64,000 nucleotides of DNA. Origin: CAMLIZ01 sp966212505 (GTDB lineage: Bacteria; Pseudomonadota; Gammaproteobacteria; Burkholderiales; Burkholderiaceae_C). This document shows, in pieces, positions 35,121 through 41,749 of the stretch. The notes under the pieces are model-generated. The model saw only the letters and a list, made by a program, of their open reading frames with translations. It was not told where the DNA came from and did no database searches. Both the position numbers and the translations under genes were made by a program. The DNA is taken from NCBI GenBank assembly GCA_966212505.1, contig CBIHRS010000011.1, forward strand, positions 1 to 64,000. The letters are read 5' to 3'. Numbering within the stretch: position 1 is the first letter of the stretch; each line of letters starts with the position of its first letter.

Positions 35121-35375
35121 TCAGGCGAGACCGTGCGGATGCACCTGTAGCGGCACCATCAGCAGCCAGCCGATCGCGGCCGGCAGGATCGTCGCAAAGG
35201 CGTCCCAGGCATCGCAGGTGTGCACGTCCGGATGTGCGTGGTCGTAGGCCTCTTTAGCGACAGCGGCGAGCGCGACCAGGCCGAGCGCGATCTGTGCGCC
35301 AGCGCCGAGCACCAGGCACAGCAGGAAGAGGCACGCGCCAGCCAGCGCGTGCGCTTGCTTGTCCAGCGGGATCAT
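35121..35375 (-). CDS. Small membrane protein (DKQAH family), prophage
   Basis: An 84-residue protein with two or three hydrophobic segments. It starts MIPLDKQAHALAGA and has VAKEAYDHAHPD and DAWDAFATILPAAIG, a pattern (D-K-x-x-H ... K-E-x-Y-D ... D-x-x-A-T) that recurs in small phage and bacterial membrane proteins of unknown role. It is the last gene of the operon and overlaps the 20-residue ORF by 4 bp. A part in the virion membrane or lysis is possible. Confidence 0.75.
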   Translation of the reverse strand: MIPLDKQAHALAGACLFLLCLVLGAGAQIALGLVALAAVAKEAYDHAHPDVHTCDAWDAFATILPAAIGWLLMVPLQVHPHGLA

Positions 35376-35434
35376 TTGCGCTTCCGGAACTGGCCGTTCT
35401 TCTTCCGGGGCGGCAGGCGCTTGCGCGCGGTCAT
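35372..35434 (-). CDS. 20-residue highly basic protein (prophage)
   Basis: The ORF begins with ATG after GAAGGAAAG and overlaps both neighbours as ATGA. The product (MTARKRLPPRKKNGQFRKRK) has ten Arg/Lys in twenty residues, including a PPRKKNGQFRK motif like those in tiny DNA-binding or virion-core proteins of small phages. It may bind the packaged genome. Confidence 0.6.
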   Translation of the reverse strand: MTARKRLPPRKKNGQFRKRK

Positions 35435-35577
35435 GCTGTCTTTCCTTCGAGTCGATCCAGGCGACGGCCGTGGTCTTCCTGGCGGGTCTTCAGGGCGGCC
35501 ACGTCCGCCTTGATGCTCATGAGCAGCCCCACTGCTGGGATCAGCAGCAGTTGCAGCCACTGAAGGGCCTCGCTCAC
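35431..35577 (-). CDS. 48-residue membrane/coiled-coil protein (prophage)
   Basis: It starts with GTG overlapping the previous stop (GTGA) and ends overlapping the next ATG (ATGA). An N-terminal hydrophobic helix (WLQLLLIPAVGLLMSI) is followed by a short coiled coil (ADVAALKTRQEDHGRRLDRLE). The layout resembles small phage lysis-associated proteins that sit beside holins, though orientation differs from XhlA. No family name can be given. Confidence 0.65.
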   Translation of the reverse strand: MSEALQWLQLLLIPAVGLLMSIKADVAALKTRQEDHGRRLDRLEGKTA

Positions 35578-35738
35578 TTCTTGCCTTCAGGCAGGATCAC
35601 GGCCAGCGCGCCGGCAACGCCGACGACGGCCTGCGTCACGGCGCTGACCGTATCGGTCGGCGCGCCGAAGAGCGTGGCGAGCGCGGCGAGGCCGGCCATG
35701 GTGGACGGCTCGCGCAGGCGGTTGAGGATAGGGTTCAT
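35574..35738 (-). CDS. 54-residue holin-like membrane protein (prophage)
   Basis: The product begins MNPILNRLREPSTMAGLAALATLFG and ends with a second hydrophobic stretch (AVVGVAGALAVIL) and PEGKK. The LREPSTWAGLAAL-like opening is common in small phage holin-like proteins. AAAGGAG lies 7 bases upstream of the ATG. Together with the lysozyme upstream it could make up the lysis module. Functional assignment rests on pattern and context only. Confidence 0.65.
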   Translation of the reverse strand: MNPILNRLREPSTMAGLAALATLFGAPTDTVSAVTQAVVGVAGALAVILPEGKK

Positions 35739-35762
35739 GACGGGGCTCCTTTCGGGTGATGG

Positions 35763-35867
35763 TCAGCGCTTGTTCGCGCCGACGCGGCGAAGCGGCGAGG
35801 TCGCCGCGGGGATGACGCGCGACAGGGCGCGCCGGGTCAGGGTGTGCTGCAACAGGGCTTTGCTCAT
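35763..35867 (-). CDS. 34-residue basic protein (prophage)
   Basis: The ATG follows GAAAGGCAGCC. The product is positively charged (LTRRALSRV, LRRVGANKR) with no membrane helix. It lies between the 54-residue and 125-residue genes with short gaps. Function is unknown; a DNA- or membrane-binding virion peptide is possible. Confidence 0.5.
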   Translation of the reverse strand: MSKALLQHTLTRRALSRVIPAATSPLRRVGANKR

Positions 35868-35876
35868 GGCTGCCTT

Positions 35877-36254
35877 TCAGTGGGTGAAGTCGTAGATCCA
35901 TCCGCCGAGGGTCCACGAGCCATTGCCGCTCACGCTGCGGCCGATCGCGTTGACGCCTCGGTTGATCAAGTTGCCTTCGTCAGCCGGGTTCACGGCCGCT
36001 ATGGCGGTGTTCTTGCTGGGGTCGTGGGGGTCGGTGTGGGTGGCGTCGTAGATCGAGCCGCCGAGGGTCCAATACTGGTCGCCCGTGATGCTCCGGCCCA
36101 GGGCCTCAACGCCGCGATTCACCACGTTGTCTTCGCTGGCCGGGTTGAGGTCGTGCGTCACCAGCTCCTTCAGGCTCGGGAAGAGCTTCCAGGCCGCGAC
36201 ACCCAGCACCGCGAGGCCGGCCACGGCAAGCACGCCGGTTCCGCTCAGCTTCAT
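35877..36254 (-). CDS. Membrane protein with a 37-residue tandem duplication (prophage)
   Basis: A 125-residue protein with one N-terminal helix (VLAVAGLAVLGVAAWKL) and two nearly identical repeats, residues 37-73 and 89-125. Each repeat reads NPA-[DE]-x-N-[LV]-[IV]-NRGV-x-A-[LI]-GRS and then WTLGG-x-IYD-x-TH. The repeats are likely exposed outside the virion or inner membrane. The start overlaps the stop of the 67-residue gene (ATGA). This repeat is a good query for finding related tailless prophages. Confidence 0.75.
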   Translation of the reverse strand: MKLSGTGVLAVAGLAVLGVAAWKLFPSLKELVTHDLNPASEDNVVNRGVEALGRSITGDQYWTLGGSIYDATHTDPHDPSKNTAIAAVNPADEGNLINRGVNAIGRSVSGNGSWTLGGWIYDFTH

Positions 36255-36454
36255 ACGTAGAAATCCGCGCTGCCCAGCTCGGCGCCGAGCTGTTGGCGAT
36301 AGCGACGGGTCGCCATGTCATCCCACACCGCGCCAGCGCCGCCCACGCTGGCGGTGCCGCTGCTCGATGCGGCCGGCGCCTTGCGCTTGACCTTGAGCAC
36401 CAGCACGGCGGCAACGGCCAGCGCGCCAACGGTCAACAGGGTCTCGGTCTTCAT
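36251..36454 (-). CDS. 67-residue single-pass membrane protein (prophage)
   Basis: An N-terminal helix (LLTVGALAVAAVLVL) is followed by KVKRK and a polar Gly/Ser region, then a helical MATRRYRQQLGAELG tail. It overlaps both the lysozyme stop and the following gene by 4 bp. Small one-helix proteins of this kind are abundant in the PM2 virion membrane. Precise role unknown. Confidence 0.7.
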   Translation of the reverse strand: MKTETLLTVGALAVAAVLVLKVKRKAPAASSSGTASVGGAGAVWDDMATRRYRQQLGAELGSADFYV

Positions 36455-37092
36455 GCCAGGGCGCTCCCCTCGCGGTACATCGCGATTTCGGCCGCACGGC
36501 GACGCCGCAGGCCTCGTTCCAGATTGGTGCCGGCGCGCACGTACTGCAGCGCGATCGGCTCGGGGTCTTGGCCGGCGTTGACGGCATCGGCGATGCGGCG
36601 GAAGGACTTCGGCGACAGGTTGAAGGCCATCGACACGAGGGCATCGAACTGCCCTTGCGTGAGCGGTACCGTCACGTAGGCCTGCACCCAGCGCTCGCCG
36701 CGCTCGCTCACGTCCTCGGCGAACCACGCATCGGCCGTGGCTTGGTCGATGCGCTCGGGCGGCACCTCGCCGCCGTCCGGGTAGTAGCGGCCCCATCCGA
36801 TCGTCCAGCCGCCATCGCCCAAGCGGTAGCGCGTCAAGCTGCATTTCTCGAACGACTTCAGGTGCGCGAGGCCGGCCGCGCTGGTGCGCATGCTGCTGGC
36901 GTCGGTGGGCATCACGAGATTGCGGGCGGAAGCGAGTGCGGCGTTCATTTGGTCGGTCCAGTCGGGGGAGGTGTCGTAGGTGCTGGGGTCGTTCGCGTCG
37001 GGCAGCTCGCCCGCGTCATCGGCCTGCTGCTGCCACCAGTACCAAGCGGCGGCCAGCAGCAGTGCAGCGGCTGCTATGGGCGCAGGCCTCAC
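36451..37092 (-). CDS. GH24-type lysozyme with N-terminal membrane anchor (prophage)
   Basis: A 213-residue endolysin or virion muramidase starting with GTG that overlaps the preceding stop. An N-terminal hydrophobic helix (residues ~5-20) could be a signal-anchor. The catalytic region has FEKCSLTRYRLGDGGWTIGWG. Glu82 and Thr97 match the T4-type E-x8-D-x5-T motif, but the usual Asp position is Leu91 and an Asp is found two residues later (Asp93). The remainder (SMAFNLSPKSFRRIADAVN) fits the family. It should cut peptidoglycan for entry or release. Confidence 0.85.
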   Translation of the reverse strand: MRPAPIAAAALLLAAAWYWWQQQADDAGELPDANDPSTYDTSPDWTDQMNAALASARNLVMPTDASSMRTSAAGLAHLKSFEKCSLTRYRLGDGGWTIGWGRYYPDGGEVPPERIDQATADAWFAEDVSERGERWVQAYVTVPLTQGQFDALVSMAFNLSPKSFRRIADAVNAGQDPEPIALQYVRAGTNLERGLRRRRAAEIAMYREGSALA

Positions 37093-37832
37093 AGCTCTTC
37101 CACATCGAAGATCACGCTGATGTCGCGATTGATCGCGAAGCCCTGCACCACGAGGATCGCGCCGGCCTCGACCACCAGCGGCGTGGTGAGCGGTGCCGGG
37201 GTTAGCTGATTGCTGGGCACGTAGACCCGAGCGATGGCCGTATAGCCCGGCACCTCGGCGCCGGTTGGCGTGGTGCCGGCGGCCAGCCCGTTGCCTACTC
37301 GACAGGTGGACAGCGCGGCGCCGATCTTCTTGTTCAACAGGCCCACTTCGTTCGCGGTCGCGGTGCCGGTGCCCGTGCCATAGGCGACCATCACCGCGCC
37401 GGCCACGGTGGACTGCAGCGCAAGGCCCTTGACCGCAACCGTCTTCCCGTTGGGGTTCAGGTGAACACAGCTCACGTTCGCCACGTCGCCGGCCTTGCTG
37501 AACGAGGCCCAGAACTGCCCGAGCGCGCGGGTCTTGTCGGCGCCCTGGTCGATCACCTTCACATTGCCGAAGATGCGCGAGCTTGCGACGGTGCCCACGC
37601 CGATCCGCACCACCGCCGTTGCCGTGGCCGTCACCGGGGTGATTTCCCAGGTCTTGCATTCCACCGGCAACTCGAAGGAATCGCCGGGCAGGTAGGTGCC
37701 GAGGTCGTTGCCGTCAGCCCTGATGCGCACATCCTCGGCGGCGCCGCTGGCCGTCACCGACTCCAGGCGCACGAAGGTGCCCTTCGCGTTGATGATGCGG
37801 CCGCCGGCCGGGACGTAGAAGGTTTGGAGCAT
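37089..37832 (-). CDS. Putative capsid vertex or spike protein (prophage)
   Basis: A 247-residue protein predicted to be nearly all beta, with no signal peptide or membrane helix. The N-terminal ~85 residues (GGRIINAKGTFVRLESVTA, DGNDLGTYLPGDSFELP) look like a small beta-barrel seen in phage structural proteins. The C-terminal part ends VEAGAILVVQGFAINRDISV. Its size, fold and place between the repeat protein and lysozyme suggest a penton, spike or receptor-binding protein like PM2 P1, but I see no direct sequence match. Confidence 0.6.
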   Translation of the reverse strand: MLQTFYVPAGGRIINAKGTFVRLESVTASGAAEDVRIRADGNDLGTYLPGDSFELPVECKTWEITPVTATATAVVRIGVGTVASSRIFGNVKVIDQGADKTRALGQFWASFSKAGDVANVSCVHLNPNGKTVAVKGLALQSTVAGAVMVAYGTGTGTATANEVGLLNKKIGAALSTCRVGNGLAAGTTPTGAEVPGYTAIARVYVPSNQLTPAPLTTPLVVEAGAILVVQGFAINRDISVIFDVEEL

Positions 37833-37836
37833 GGTC

Positions 37837-38676
37837 TCAGCGCTTGAATGCGATCACGCCGCCGATGAGGGCGACGACGCCCAGTGCGGCATAGATCAGG
37901 GTCTTGTTTCCGCTCGCGGTGTCGGCGGCCGACTGGTAGGCGGCACCGGCCACGCCGGCCGCTTCACTGGCCTGCTGGCGCGACTGGCCGACGACATCAC
38001 GGGCCATCGACAGCACCGACGACAGCGATTCACGCGCGAAGCCCAAGGCCTCGCCGCTGCTGCTCGCGACCTGGGCTGCGCTGCTGCGCGCGAGGTCGAA
38101 CGCCTGATGCGCGGCGCCTTCGTTGAAGCTGGCCGCGCCCTGCTGGGCCTTCACCGCCAGATCAACGGCCTGCCGGCCGAAGTCGCCGGCCATGCCGATC
38201 GCGCCGCTGTCGCTGGTGATGCGCACGCTGTTGTCGACACGGTGATCGCTGCTGTCGCTGTAGCTTTGGCGGTGGTCGCTGCTGTCGCTGTAGGACTGCG
38301 AGCGGTCGCTGTAGTCGCTGAAGCTCTGCGAGCGGTTCGACAGGTCGGTGAAGTGCTGCGACAGGTCGCGGCTGTCGCTGTAGCTCTGGCGGTTGTCGCT
38401 GTTGTCGCTGTAGCTCTGCGACCTGTCGCTGTAGTCGCTGAAGTTCTGCGAGCGGTTCGACAGGTCGGTGAAGTGCTGGCTGTTGTCGCTGTTGTCGGTG
38501 TAGCGCTGCGAGCGGTCGCTGTTGTCGCTGTAGTGCTGCGAACTGTCGGTCAGGTGGGTGGACTGATCCCAGCGGTTGCCGCTGCCGACGATGCCACCAC
38601 CAGCATCGACGACGGATCGCTGGTCGTAATACTGGCTGGTGGTCTGGGTGGTGGTGTTGCTCTTCTTCGATCCCAC
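37837..38676 (-). CDS. Decapeptide-repeat protein with C-terminal membrane helix (prophage)
   Basis: A 279-residue protein with GTG start. Residues 46-145 consist of ten tandem decapeptides with consensus (S/R)Q-x-(Y/F)-(S/T)-D-x-(S/R)-(D/N)-x, very rich in Ser, Asp and aromatic residues. A helical region (~165-250) and a C-terminal membrane helix (LIYAALGVVALIGGVIAF) followed by KR end the chain. The design suggests a fibre or stalk held in the virion membrane, or a repetitive beta structure that binds calcium or the cell surface. No homologue is known to me. Confidence 0.75.
   Translation of the reverse strand: MGSKKSNTTTQTTSQYYDQRSVVDAGGGIVGSGNRWDQSTHLTDSSQHYSDNSDRSQRYTDNSDNSQHFTDLSNRSQNFSDYSDRSQSYSDNSDNRQSYSDSRDLSQHFTDLSNRSQSFSDYSDRSQSYSDSSDHRQSYSDSSDHRVDNSVRITSDSGAIGMAGDFGRQAVDLAVKAQQGAASFNEGAAHQAFDLARSSAAQVASSSGEALGFARESLSSVLSMARDVVGQSRQQASEAAGVAGAAYQSAADTASGNKTLIYAALGVVALIGGVIAFKR
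38242..38541 (-). repeat. Ten tandem 30-bp coding repeats
   Basis: The 30-bp units encode the decapeptides of the gene above. There is also a longer 120-bp period: the string CAGGTCGGTGAAGTGCTG starts at both 38341 and 38461. This implies growth by stepwise duplication and a risk of length change by slippage or recombination. Confidence 0.85.
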
Positions 38677-38677
38677 G

Positions 38678-39067
38678 TCACACGTCCTTTCGCATGATGT
38701 ATCCGGCCACGTGGAAGCCGGCGCGCTCGAGGCGGCGCACCAGCCCGCGGCGCTTGGTCTCGCAGACCATCGTGCGGACGCCGATGCGCTCGGCCTCGCC
38801 CTCGGCGAATGCCACCATCGCGCCGGCCAGGTCGTGCCCGGCCTCGCCGCCTGCGGCGCCGCAGCGGAGCACGCGGCCGTCGCTGAAGTCGTTCACGCCC
38901 AAGGTGAAGGCGCCGACCACGCGGCCGTCGCACAGCAGCTCGAAGACGGCTTCGCCGGCCGCAAGGTCGCTCACGGTCGGATTGCCGCCGTGCACGTCGT
39001 AGGCGAGCGCGCGTTGCAGGTGCGGCAGTGCTGCCGCGACGTTGGGAGCCAAGCGGACGGCAATCAT
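38678..39067 (-). CDS. GNAT-like protein in the prophage structural operon
   Basis: A 129-residue protein with the core of a GNAT fold: FELLCDGRVVGAFTLG as the beta2-beta3 region, a helix AFAEGEAERIGVRTMVCET and the final strand AGFHVAGYIMRKDV. The acetyl-CoA loop (Q/R-x-x-G-x-A) is not clear, so enzymatic activity is uncertain. The ATG overlaps the previous stop. An acetyltransferase between two sets of virion genes is unusual; it might modify a capsid or host protein. Confidence 0.65.
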   Translation of the reverse strand: MIAVRLAPNVAAALPHLQRALAYDVHGGNPTVSDLAAGEAVFELLCDGRVVGAFTLGVNDFSDGRVLRCGAAGGEAGHDLAGAMVAFAEGEAERIGVRTMVCETKRRGLVRRLERAGFHVAGYIMRKDV

Positions 39068-39393
39068 TGGCGGGCCTTCCACATGAACGCGAGCACGAGC
39101 ACCACAAGCAGCACGGTGGTGGTGCTCATGCCGCCTTGCAGCGACGCACCCATGCTGGTGGCCGTGGGCATGTTCTCGCCCTGGCTGCGGTCGCCGCCGT
39201 CCGCCTTGCTCTTGCCGGTGCTGACGGTCCAGCCGCTGCCGTCCATGAAGCTGCGCGCATCGACGGTGCCGCCGCTGACCATCGGGCCACCGCCGCCGCC
39301 GATCGCATCGCCGATGCCCTGGCCGATGCCGCCGAAGAGAGACGCGCCCGCCTTGCTGTTGGCGAGCATCAGCGCGTCGTCGAAGCCGAACAT
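39064..39393 (-). CDS. Glycine-rich protein with C-terminal membrane helix (prophage)
   Basis: A 109-residue protein: Gly-rich N-terminal half (GASLFGGIGQGIGDAIGGGGG), polar middle, and a C-terminal hydrophobic helix (TTTVLLVVLVLAFMW) ending KARQ. The ATG at 39393 is preferred since it overlaps the previous stop. The shape is typical of small internal-membrane proteins of corticoviruses and tectiviruses. Exact role unknown. Confidence 0.72.
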   Translation of the reverse strand: MFGFDDALMLANSKAGASLFGGIGQGIGDAIGGGGGPMVSGGTVDARSFMDGSGWTVSTGKSKADGGDRSQGENMPTATSMGASLQGGMSTTTVLLVVLVLAFMWKARQ

Positions 39394-39749
39394 CAGCTGC
39401 CCCGCTTCGGGCCGAAGAAGAACCACGCGCCCAGGCAGAGCGCGACGATCGGCAGCATGTCGCCCATGCGCATGCCGCCCACGGCTTGCACGCCGCGCGT
39501 GGTGAGGTCAGGGCTCGACTGCAGCGGGTTCTGATTGCTCAGGCGCTGCACGTTCGGCTGGGCGCCGGCCAGCCGCTGTTGCAGGTCGATGTCGATGCGG
39601 CGGGACAGGTAGCTTTGGCCCAGGGACAGGGCCGACTGCATCAGGCCACTTGCCCAATTCGCGCCGCTGGGCGAAGCGATGCTGGGCGTTGCGTCGCCGG
39701 CATCCGCCATGGCCCGGATTCGGTCGTAGAGGTCGCTATCGTCATCCAT
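39393..39749 (-). CDS. Small protein with C-terminal membrane helix (prophage)
   Basis: A 118-residue protein beginning with an acidic helix (MDDDSDLYDRIRAMAD), with a polar middle rich in Gln and Asn and a C-terminal membrane helix (MLPIVALCLGAWFFFG) ending PKRGS. It is the first gene after the capsid gene in transcription order and overlaps the next gene at its stop codon. It is probably a virion membrane protein. Confidence 0.72.
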   Translation of the reverse strand: MDDDSDLYDRIRAMADAGDATPSIASPSGANWASGLMQSALSLGQSYLSRRIDIDLQQRLAGAQPNVQRLSNQNPLQSSPDLTTRGVQAVGGMRMGDMLPIVALCLGAWFFFGPKRGS

Positions 39750-39765
39750 GTGATGCCTCGAAATG

Positions 39766-39799
39766 AAAAGGTGCCGGCCTTTGGTGTCCCGGGGCCGGC
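39766..39799 (-). terminator. Hairpin with short T run just after the capsid gene
   Basis: On the minus strand GCCGGCC, a 13-base loop and GGCCGGC are followed by ACCTTTT. A partial terminator here would leave the upstream capsid gene at high level and reduce downstream genes, a common arrangement for major capsid genes. The long loop makes efficiency uncertain. Confidence 0.4.
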
Positions 39800-39856
39800 C
39801 GACCGGGGGCGCCCCGCCGCGTCAGTGGTGAAGGTGCTGGCGGGGTCTTGTGGGCA

Positions 39857-40717
39857 TCACAGGTTGCGCGGCAGGTCCAGGCACTCGACGATCGCGCGGA
39901 TCGTGTCCGTCGCGGCCAGCGAGAGGTTGAACTCCAGCGCGCGGGCGTCGCGGGTGTCCAGCGCGGCCGAATGCACGTTGTCGTGCACGAAGTCGAGGCT
40001 GTAGAACTTCGACTGCGGCACCTTGCGTTGCTCCTGGGCCAGGAAGCGGTTGTCCAGACAACGCACCTTCGACCAGATCACCGTGCCGTTCTTCTTGGCC
40101 TCGACGTTCGACAGGTTGCCGTCAGCCGTCGCGGTCCAGTCGGTGCCGCTGTAGCTGAAGTGAATGCGCTTGATGAGCGCGCCCTTGAAGTCGGGCATCC
40201 ACGTCACGGACGTGCCGCCGCTGGTGGGAATCTGGTACGCCAGCACCTTGTGAATCAACTGGCCGTCGAACGCCGGTTTCTTCGGGTCGAACTGCAGCGA
40301 GGTGAAGCCGCCGATGGCATACAGGCTCAGCGGGTTGGCGCCGGCATAGTTGTTCACCACCTCGACGAAGACATCCTCGTCGCCCAGCGCCGGCAGGTCG
40401 ATCGCGCCGATTTCCTTCGCGATCACGGACAGGCCGTCACGCTCGGTCAGGTCGATGGTCAGGTGACCGGTGTCGTCGTAGATGCCGCGGTACTTGTTGA
40501 GCTTGTCCAGCTCGGTGCCGCTGATGGGACCGAACACCACGCGGGCGCCGATCTTCACCACGATTTCCGTGATGGTGGACTTGCTGATGCCGTTGGCCGT
40601 GGCCTGCGGGAAGGCCAGCAGGATGCGGCCCAGGCTCATCGCCCAGCGCTGCACCTGCGTAGTCGAGCGCACGCTGTTGGCGACCGGGTTGAACGGGGGC
40701 AGGTTGAGGTAGATCAC
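39857..40717 (-). CDS. Major capsid protein, PM2 P2-like (double jelly roll)
   Basis: A 286-residue, beta-rich protein close in length to PM2 P2 (269). Compared from memory, the two share an N-terminal LNL...N-V-A opening, the strand set ITEIVVKIGARVVFGPISGT with ELDKLNKYRGI, HLTIDLTER, then LIKRIHFSYSG and the C-terminal SKFYSLDFVHDNVHSAALD followed by IRAIVECLD. Each matches P2 in order and spacing, which supports two stacked jelly rolls. I place the start at GTG 40717 because GGAGG lies eight bases upstream; the TTG two codons earlier is too close. The gene lies between small membrane proteins, one kilobase after the ATPase. Confidence 0.8.
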   Translation of the reverse strand: MIYLNLPPFNPVANSVRSTTQVQRWAMSLGRILLAFPQATANGISKSTITEIVVKIGARVVFGPISGTELDKLNKYRGIYDDTGHLTIDLTERDGLSVIAKEIGAIDLPALGDEDVFVEVVNNYAGANPLSLYAIGGFTSLQFDPKKPAFDGQLIHKVLAYQIPTSGGTSVTWMPDFKGALIKRIHFSYSGTDWTATADGNLSNVEAKKNGTVIWSKVRCLDNRFLAQEQRKVPQSKFYSLDFVHDNVHSAALDTRDARALEFNLSLAATDTIRAIVECLDLPRNL

Positions 40718-40732
40718 GCTCAAGGCCTCCGA

Positions 40733-40846
40733 TCAGCGCGGCAGGAATTCGCCGACGACGGGAACCGGCATCACCTTGCGCTGCACGAGCGCGACGGCGG
40801 CATAAGCGGCCAGCGCGACCGCAGCAATCTTCACGTAACCGTTCAC
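40733..40846 (-). CDS. 37-residue membrane miniprotein (prophage)
   Basis: GTG start with AAAGGA eight bases upstream. The product is a single helix (VKIAAVALAAYAAVALV) followed by QRKVMPVPVVGEFLPR. It lies directly ahead of the capsid gene. It is likely one of the small lipid-core proteins of the virion. Confidence 0.65.
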   Translation of the reverse strand: MNGYVKIAAVALAAYAAVALVQRKVMPVPVVGEFLPR

Positions 40847-40856
40847 GGTTGTCCTT

Positions 40857-41006
40857 TCAGAAGGGAGAGGGAGGGCTGTTCTCGCGCACCAGCCGTTGCC
40901 ACGCGGGCACCTTGCTGATGACCCACGAGGCAATGACCGTTGCAGCGAGCACGGCTAGCGTCTCTTTCGAGACCTGGGGCAGCGAAGGCAGGTAGCGCTT
41001 GAACAT
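40857..41006 (-). CDS. 49-residue membrane miniprotein (prophage)
   Basis: The product starts MFKRYLPSLPQVSKETL and contains one hydrophobic helix (AVLAATVIASWVI) and a polar Pro/Ser tail. The ribosome-binding site is weak. It sits between the ATPase and the next miniprotein. Function unknown; membrane-bound virion protein likely. Confidence 0.55.
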   Translation of the reverse strand: MFKRYLPSLPQVSKETLAVLAATVIASWVISKVPAWQRLVRENSPPSPF

Positions 41007-41083
41007 CGAGCCGCCATTGCAGCGGTGCAGCGCCTATGCCGGAAGGGCCGGCGGCGCCCATGGGCGCCTATGGAGAAACGGCC

Positions 41084-41746
41084 TCAGTCTCTATGGACGT
41101 GAGGCACCGGCCGTCGTGCTTTGCAGACACCGGGGATTGACACGGCACCGATGGTGCGGTCCTTCGTCGCCTTCGCGTACTCGATGTACTCGCCTTGCTT
41201 CAGCGCGTCGATGTCCTCCGGCCGGCAGGCCATGTGCGCAGCGGCTGCCATGCGGTGCCGAGGCTCGCCGAGATAGCCCACGTGCAGATGGGTCGCGTTG
41301 CCCAAGCTCGACTTGTCGATGAAGGCCGGCGACTGGCTACAGAAGTAGATCGTGAGGCCCTGGTGATGCCGGCCGCGCGTGTTGAGCTTGCGCCATGCCG
41401 GCGGCGCGTAGCTCGGTGCCGTCACGTCGGCCAGTTCTTCGACCACGATGCTCGCGCCGGTCGCGTGGTACGCGATGGTGCAGAAGGTTTCGAACTCGGC
41501 CCGCAGCGTCTTGTCGGTCTTGCCCTTCGGCACGTAGCGCACTGCGAAGCGCTCGGCCGCGATCGCTTGCACGAGGGCTGCGAACGTGGCCACCTCGCGG
41601 GCCGCGCGGTCGTATTCGTCGTTGGTGTCCCAGATGATGAGGCGCGCCGGCTTGGTCTCGGCCAAGCGCGCCTTGAGCCATACGCCCTTACCCATTTCGG
41701 ACATGGCGAGGATGGCCCAGCTCTGGCCCTTGCGGTCAGCGGCCAT
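41084..41746 (-). CDS. Packaging ATPase, HerA/FtsK-like (prophage)
   Basis: A 220-residue P-loop ATPase of the size of tectivirus/PM2 P9 packaging enzymes. The Walker A region is AMSEMGKGVW (residues 14-23): G-K is present, but the usual following Ser/Thr is Gly. LIIWDTNDEYD follows in the FtsK/HerA position. Walker B is ASIVVEELADV, then the NTRGRHHQG arginine-containing segment and the YFCSQSP sensor motif. The enzyme probably pumps genome DNA through a vertex. It lies one kilobase upstream of the capsid gene in the same operon. Confidence 0.85.
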   Translation of the reverse strand: MAADRKGQSWAILAMSEMGKGVWLKARLAETKPARLIIWDTNDEYDRAAREVATFAALVQAIAAERFAVRYVPKGKTDKTLRAEFETFCTIAYHATGASIVVEELADVTAPSYAPPAWRKLNTRGRHHQGLTIYFCSQSPAFIDKSSLGNATHLHVGYLGEPRHRMAAAAHMACRPEDIDALKQGEYIEYAKATKDRTIGAVSIPGVCKARRPVPHVHRD

Positions 41747-41749
41747 GGG

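Noticed and set aside
38242..38541. Regular repeats as a possible CRISPR array
   Set aside because: The units are contiguous, vary at codon third positions and keep a reading frame; there are no spacers.
39822..40061. A 79-codon minus-strand frame overlapping the capsid gene 3' end
   Set aside because: It is in a different frame from the conserved capsid protein and has random Arg/Pro/Gly composition.
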